NCBI GenBank assembly: GCA_011620465.1
Contig: WOZC01000040.1
Span: 17,302-27,138, forward strand
Direction of reading: 5' to 3'
Origin: Anaerolineaceae bacterium
GTDB taxonomy: Bacteria > Chloroflexota > Anaerolineae > Anaerolineales > Anaerolineaceae
DNA length: 9,837 nt
Below the pieces are notes generated by a model that saw nothing but the letters and a program-made list of their open reading frames with translations, was not told the origin of the DNA and ran no database searches. Below are positions 6,171 through 9,837 of this stretch, piece by piece; position 1 is the first letter of the stretch, and every line of letters begins with the position of its first letter. The position numbers and the translations under genes are program-made.

Positions 6171-8699
6171 ATGCAAAAGATAATCGAGAAATACTACAAA
6201 ATATTCCATCTTGAAGGAAGCCAGGGATACGAAAACAAGGCAGTCATGGGCGGGTTGCAGGCGCTCGGAAAAACATGGCCTTCAGAAGCAAGGGAACAGG
6301 GTGCGTCTGAGAGTTTGATCCCGGTGATCAGTTCCTTGTTCAGTCACTATCCTGACTTGGATCCAGAAAAACGTCGGAAAGTTTTGCTTGAAATTGGTGA
6401 CCTGCTATCCATACCCAATCTCCAATCCTTACCTGAATACGATCAAAAAGAAAAACCCGCCGCTCTCGAAGCGAAACCTGTCAAAACTGCGTCTGAAATG
6501 GGCAAGAACATCACAAAACCGAAACCGACAGAATCCCAGCCAGAAGAACAGGTTGTCCACTCGAAAGTAAACACGCGCCTGCGTGAAATTGCCAGTAAGC
6601 CCATGGGCGATGAAGCGCATGGATTGGATGCGCCTGTTAGTGTCATCCGGGGAGTTGGTGAAAAACAAGGCGCTTATTTGGTCAAACTGGGGGTTCACAA
6701 AATCAAAGATCTGCTCTATCTTTTCCCCCGCAGGTATGATGACTATTCCAAGCTTAAGACGATTAACCAACTCCAGTATGGTGAAGAAGTCACGATTTTA
6801 GCTCGTGTCGTAAGCATAGATGCCTTTCAAACCAAAAAAGGCAAGCGCCTGGTTGAAGCGGTTGTTTCTGATACCACTGGCGCTCTTCGCTTGCTCTGGA
6901 TGAATCAGGACTGGCACGTACGCTATCTGAAGAAGGACCTTTTTATTTCTGTATCTGGAAAGATCGATTCTTACCTGGGCAGACCGGTGATTTGGTATCC
7001 GGACTACGAATCGATCGACAAACAACAATTGCATACCAACCGTATCGTGCCGGTTTACCCTCTGACGGCAAAGATCACTCAGCGCTGGCTGCGGCGCACC
7101 CAATTTAACACAGTTCGGTATTGGGCTCCAAGGGTCAGCGATTTTCTACCAAACAACTTGCGGGAAGAAGCTGGAGTCCTGAAGACCACTGACGCGCTCA
7201 TACAAGTTCATTTTCCTGAAAACATGGAAACATTGAAGGCTGCTCAACGTCGTTTTGCCTTTGATGAGCTCTTCTTGCTGCAATTGGGCGTGCTTCAACA
7301 AAAACAGCAGTGGCAGCAATTGATTGGGCATCCCTATACAGTGACAGACGAGTGGGTAGCTGAGAGGGTGTCAGCGCTGCCTTATGAACTAACCAGCGCA
7401 CAAAAAAGATCGTTGGATGAAATCCGGGCAGATATTGCTAAAAACCATCCGATGAACCGCTTGCTCCAAGGCGACGTGGGTTCCGGAAAGACCATCGTTG
7501 CAGTGATGGGCATGGCAATGGTGATCGAATCGGGTGCACAAGCAGCCTTGATGGCACCAACCGGTATCCTTGCCGAGCAGCATTACCAGACTATCCGGAA
7601 ATTATTGACCATCAGCACAGAAGAGCACCCGGCTTTCCTGGAGGAGGGTCAGGTGCGCCTGTTGACAGGCGATACAGGACAGGCTGAACGTGGAGATATC
7701 TTTGCGGGGTTGGAATCGGGCTATGTCAAGCTGCTGATCGGCACTCACGCTCTGATCGAAGACCCGGTGACTTTCAAAAATCTGCAGATGGTAGTCGTAG
7801 ACGAGCAGCATCGTTTTGGCGTCTCGCAGAGAGCCGCTTTACGAAATAAAGGCGACAACCCCCATCTGTTGGTAATGACAGCCACCCCCATCCCACGCTC
7901 ACTGCAATTTACGATTTTCGGCGACCTGGACGTGAGCATCATGGATGAGATGCCGGCAGGCAGGTTGCCTGTCACCACCATGATCGCTTTCCCAACTGAA
8001 CGCGAACGGGTCTACCAGGCGATTCGAAAACAAGTAGAGCACGGCTACCAGGCTTTTATCATCTATCCTTTGGTGGAAGCTGGTGAAAATGATGAAGTGA
8101 AAGCCGCGGTTGATGAGCAGGTCCGGCTGCAGGAAGAGATTTTCCCGGATCTCAAGGTTGGGCTGGTTCACGGTCGCTTGAAACCAGCGGAGAAAGATGC
8201 GGTTATGCTTGCTTTCAGAGCCAAAAAGTTTGACATCCTGGTATCGACATCCGTAGTGGAAGTTGGCGTGGATATCCCCAATGCCACAATTATGGTCATT
8301 GAGGGAGCGAACCATTTCGGTTTATCCCAATTGCATCAATTCAGAGGACGTGTTGGCAGGGGTGAGGTGCAGTCTTTTTGTTTTTTGATTCCGGATAACG
8401 ACAATGCCGCTGAAAACCGGCGCTTGCAGGTCATGACTGAGACTAATGATGGCTTTAGGCTGGCTGAGGTCGACTTGGAAGAGCGCGGACCAGGCGATTT
8501 CCTTGGAACCAGGCAGGCTGGTGCAATCGACCTGAGGATGGCGAGCCTGGCAGACATCGCTTTAATCAAGCAAACCCGGGAACTCGCCACCAAATTGTTG
8601 GGCGAAGACCCCGATTTGGACCTGGCAGAAAACCAGGCGTTAAAAGATGCCGTCGCAGCCTTTTGGCCCCATTCCGACGGCGCAGGAGATGTGAGTTGA
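6171..8699 (+). CDS. recG: ATP-dependent DNA helicase RecG with extended N-terminus
   Basis: RecG remodels stalled replication forks and branch-migrates Holliday junctions. The motor motifs are complete: Walker A GDVGSGKT (434-441), DEQH box (544-547), TATPIPRSL (570-578), the VEVGVDIP region of motif V, and motif VI QFRGRVGRG (723-731). The wedge domain starts near 153, with VIRGVGEKQGAYLVKLGV and DLLYLFPRRYDDYS. At 842 residues it is about 150 longer than the E. coli protein (693). The excess is N-terminal: a helical segment (about 1-86), a charged, proline-rich linker (about 87-128), then the wedge. Extended RecG proteins are known in Chloroflexota and cyanobacteria, so this fits lineage rather than damage. 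The start has only a weak SD (GAGTGAAG). coaD begins 2 nt after the stop, so the two are probably co-transcribed. Confidence 0.97.
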   Translation: MQKIIEKYYKIFHLEGSQGYENKAVMGGLQALGKTWPSEAREQGASESLIPVISSLFSHYPDLDPEKRRKVLLEIGDLLSIPNLQSLPEYDQKEKPAALEAKPVKTASEMGKNITKPKPTESQPEEQVVHSKVNTRLREIASKPMGDEAHGLDAPVSVIRGVGEKQGAYLVKLGVHKIKDLLYLFPRRYDDYSKLKTINQLQYGEEVTILARVVSIDAFQTKKGKRLVEAVVSDTTGALRLLWMNQDWHVRYLKKDLFISVSGKIDSYLGRPVIWYPDYESIDKQQLHTNRIVPVYPLTAKITQRWLRRTQFNTVRYWAPRVSDFLPNNLREEAGVLKTTDALIQVHFPENMETLKAAQRRFAFDELFLLQLGVLQQKQQWQQLIGHPYTVTDEWVAERVSALPYELTSAQKRSLDEIRADIAKNHPMNRLLQGDVGSGKTIVAVMGMAMVIESGAQAALMAPTGILAEQHYQTIRKLLTISTEEHPAFLEEGQVRLLTGDTGQAERGDIFAGLESGYVKLLIGTHALIEDPVTFKNLQMVVVDEQHRFGVSQRAALRNKGDNPHLLVMTATPIPRSLQFTIFGDLDVSIMDEMPAGRLPVTTMIAFPTERERVYQAIRKQVEHGYQAFIIYPLVEAGENDEVKAAVDEQVRLQEEIFPDLKVGLVHGRLKPAEKDAVMLAFRAKKFDILVSTSVVEVGVDIPNATIMVIEGANHFGLSQLHQFRGRVGRGEVQSFCFLIPDNDNAAENRRLQVMTETNDGFRLAEVDLEERGPGDFLGTRQAGAIDLRMASLADIALIKQTRELATKLLGEDPDLDLAENQALKDAVAAFWPHSDGAGDVS

Positions 8700-8701
8700 C
8701 C

Positions 8702-9208
8702 ATGAAAACCGTCTTATTTCCCGGTACTTTCGACCCGATTCATTACGGGCATCTGGACATTGCCAAGCGGTCAGCAAAGCTTTTTGACCTGGTTGTAATT
8801 GCAGTTTATGACAAACCCATCAAATCACTATTATTTGATCCGGAAACACGCATGGCACTGGTTAGAGAGGCTGTTGTTGGAGTAGAAGGCATCCAGGTGG
8901 TCGGATACTCCGGTTTGACCGTAGCTTTTGCTAAGAAAATTGGCGCAAACGCGATCGTGAGAGGTCTGCGGGTTTTTTCAGATTTCGAGTACGAGTTTCG
9001 AATGGCACTGGCGAACAAACGCCTCGAAAGTGAAATTGACACGATCGCGCTCATCACCGACGAAGAAAACACGTTCTTATCGTCGTCGACAGTGAAAGAA
9101 ATTGCATCCCTGGGCGGAGATGTTTCCAGCATGGTACCACCGCATGTGAATGAAGCTTTGTTAAAGAAATACAGTGAACTTGATCGCACAGATGTCAACA
9201 GGTGTTAA
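8702..9208 (+). CDS. coaD: Pantetheine-phosphate adenylyltransferase (phosphopantetheine adenylyltransferase)
   Basis: CoaD transfers AMP from ATP to 4'-phosphopantetheine, giving dephospho-CoA, the second-last step of coenzyme A synthesis. The 168 residues compare with about 160 in the family. The nucleotidyltransferase motif appears as GTFDPIHYGHLDI (8-20; HxGH at 14-17), where many CoaD proteins have TNGH. VRGLRVFSDFEYEFRMALANK and the C-terminal LSSSTVKEIASLGGD follow as expected. The last dozen residues (after KKYSEL) form a short extra tail. The start was placed at ATG 8702: it gives the canonical MKTVLFPGTFDP opening, whereas an upstream in-frame ATG at 8663 would add 13 arginine-rich residues that overlap recG. 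AGGAG lies 13 nt upstream, inside the recG end, a long but usable spacing. Confidence 0.96.
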   Translation: MKTVLFPGTFDPIHYGHLDIAKRSAKLFDLVVIAVYDKPIKSLLFDPETRMALVREAVVGVEGIQVVGYSGLTVAFAKKIGANAIVRGLRVFSDFEYEFRMALANKRLESEIDTIALITDEENTFLSSSTVKEIASLGGDVSSMVPPHVNEALLKKYSELDRTDVNRC

Positions 9209-9249
9209 ACCTGGTTAATTGCGTGTAATTGAATGATCAGCGATTAGAA

Positions 9250-9262
9250 TAGTGTTACACTA
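9250..9262. promoter_or_regulatory. Perfect inverted repeat TAGTGT-T-ACACTA before the coiled-coil gene
   Basis: A 13-bp perfect palindrome lies 31 nt before the next ATG, in the 85-nt gap after coaD. It could be an operator for a dimeric regulator. I found no convincing -35/-10 pair to place it against, so its role is open. Confidence 0.35.
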
Positions 9263-9293
9263 AAGATAATATTGAATCTTTTCGGAGGATTTC

Positions 9294-9746
9294 ATGGATA
9301 TTTTGCATCTGGTTGACCGACTGGAAGAGCTGTTCAACAACAGTAAACCGATTCCTTTATCCCGTAGTGTTGTTGTAGACGAGAATTCGTTCATGGATAT
9401 CATCGATCAGATGAGAATTTCAATTCCCGAAGAGATCAAGAAAGCACAACAGATCATTGCCCAAAAGGACCGCATTCTCGCCCAGGCTCAGGAAGAAGCC
9501 AATCGGACTGTTACAATTGCCCGCGAGAAAAGCGAGCGCATGGTCGAGAAGTCGGATATCTATCAATCAGCGCAGACCAAGGCAGAAGATATCACCCGCC
9601 AGGCACAACTTGACGCAGAACAAGCCCAGCACGATGCTGATCGTTATGTGGCAGACACATTGGCCGGGTTGGAACGGGAGCTTAAGCGGGTCTTGGCACA
9701 GGTTGAAAACGGTATCAACGCCCTCCAGCCGAAAAATGAAGAGTAA
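9294..9746 (+). CDS. DivIVA / F0-b-like coiled-coil protein of unknown function
   Basis: A 150-residue, highly charged soluble protein. Residues 1-45 contain an N-terminal module (MDILHLVDRLEELF, a PLSR segment, then MDIIDQMRISIPEEIKKA). The rest (about 45-140) is a continuous alpha-helical coiled coil rich in Ala, Glu, Gln and Arg, with repeats such as AQEEANRT, REKSERM and AQLDAEQAQHDADR. Such proteins are often auto-named 'ATP synthase subunit b' or 'DivIVA-like'. It has no N-terminal membrane segment, so it is not a real F0 b subunit. Short proteins of this kind follow coaD in many Chloroflexota, Actinobacteria and Clostridia (recalled, not checked). A cell-division or envelope scaffold role is a guess. 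A good SD, GGAGG, lies 5 nt before the ATG. The gene ends the transcription unit just before a strong terminator. Confidence 0.85.
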   Translation: MDILHLVDRLEELFNNSKPIPLSRSVVVDENSFMDIIDQMRISIPEEIKKAQQIIAQKDRILAQAQEEANRTVTIAREKSERMVEKSDIYQSAQTKAEDITRQAQLDAEQAQHDADRYVADTLAGLERELKRVLAQVENGINALQPKNEE

Positions 9747-9760
9747 TACAGTGAAGTAAC

Positions 9761-9787
9761 AAAAAGCCGCTCAAGCGGCTTTTTTTT
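9761..9787 (+). terminator. Rho-independent terminator ending the recG-coaD-coiled-coil unit
   Basis: GCCGC-TCAA-GCGGC forms a GC-rich stem with a tetraloop, extended by A-T pairs, and is followed by eight T residues. It lies 14 nt after the stop of the coiled-coil gene. The A-run upstream makes it partly bidirectional. I see no gene in the remaining 50 nt. Confidence 0.9.
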
Positions 9788-9837
9788 GTGACAGATTAAA
9801 AAGAACCGACTTTTTGAGGGGCAAAGCGACGAAGCAA

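Noticed and set aside
5977..6183. A 68-codon plus-strand reading frame in the yqeC-recG gap
   Set aside because: It has no SD and an unlikely composition, and it runs into the recG start. A matching antisense frame (5994-6209) is equally unconvincing.
8663..8701. Upstream ATG start for CoaD adding 13 residues
   Set aside because: The extension is arginine-rich sequence read out of frame from the recG end. CoaD proteins begin at the MKTVLFPGTFDP-like strand.
9195..9215. CAGGT-GTTAA-ACCTG hairpin at the coaD stop as a terminator
   Set aside because: The stem is only 5 bp and no T-tract follows.
9294..9746. Calling the coiled-coil protein an ATP synthase b subunit
   Set aside because: There is no N-terminal transmembrane helix and no other ATP synthase gene nearby.
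1..9837. CRISPR array, transposon, prophage, toxin-antitoxin or tRNA/rRNA genes
   Set aside because: I found no periodic repeat series, transposase motifs, terminal inverted repeats or cloverleaf-like sequence. Nearly all of the window is accounted for by eight metabolic, regulatory and housekeeping genes plus one coiled-coil gene.

Overview
The window looks like a chromosomal segment from an anaerobic, moderate-GC bacterium, most likely Chloroflexota (class Anaerolineae). The signs are a recG with a long extra N-terminal region, the order recG-coaD-coiled-coil gene, and the particular branch of DhaK/DhaL sequences. This placement is inferred from recalled family resemblance, not from a search. 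No RNA gene, CRISPR array, insertion sequence or phage gene is visible.

Left part (1-4171, minus strand): a five-gene run that reads, in transcription order, gntR - class II aldolase - CbbY-like HAD phosphatase - dhaL - dhaK. The last gene runs off the left edge. Gaps are 9 to 81 nt and each internal gene has a Shine-Dalgarno (SD) sequence. A near-consensus sigma-70 promoter lies upstream of gntR. It is flanked by two TGTnnAGACA boxes that are good candidates for GntR operators, so the operon is probably autoregulated. Together the enzymes suggest phosphorylation of dihydroxyacetone or a related short ketose (DhaK + DhaL), aldol cleavage or condensation around dihydroxyacetone phosphate (aldolase), and removal of a phosphate from a sugar (bis)phosphate (HAD enzyme). 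The real substrate is not evident from the sequence.

Middle part (4172-5942): a divergent intergenic region, then two plus-strand genes overlapping by 4 nt, yqeB and yqeC. These are accessory genes known from selenium-dependent molybdenum hydroxylase systems. The best yqeB start sits at the predicted transcription start, so the mRNA may be leaderless.

Right part (5943-9837, plus strand): a 228-nt gap, then recG (branch-migration helicase with about 150 extra N-terminal residues), coaD (pantetheine-phosphate adenylyltransferase) 2 nt after it, and a 150-residue DivIVA/F0-b-like coiled-coil protein. The run closes with a strong intrinsic terminator. This is a housekeeping block unrelated in function to the left operon.

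The most interesting part is the regulated aldolase/CbbY/DhaLK operon. Its parts are each recognisable, but the combination does not match a pathway I can name with confidence.
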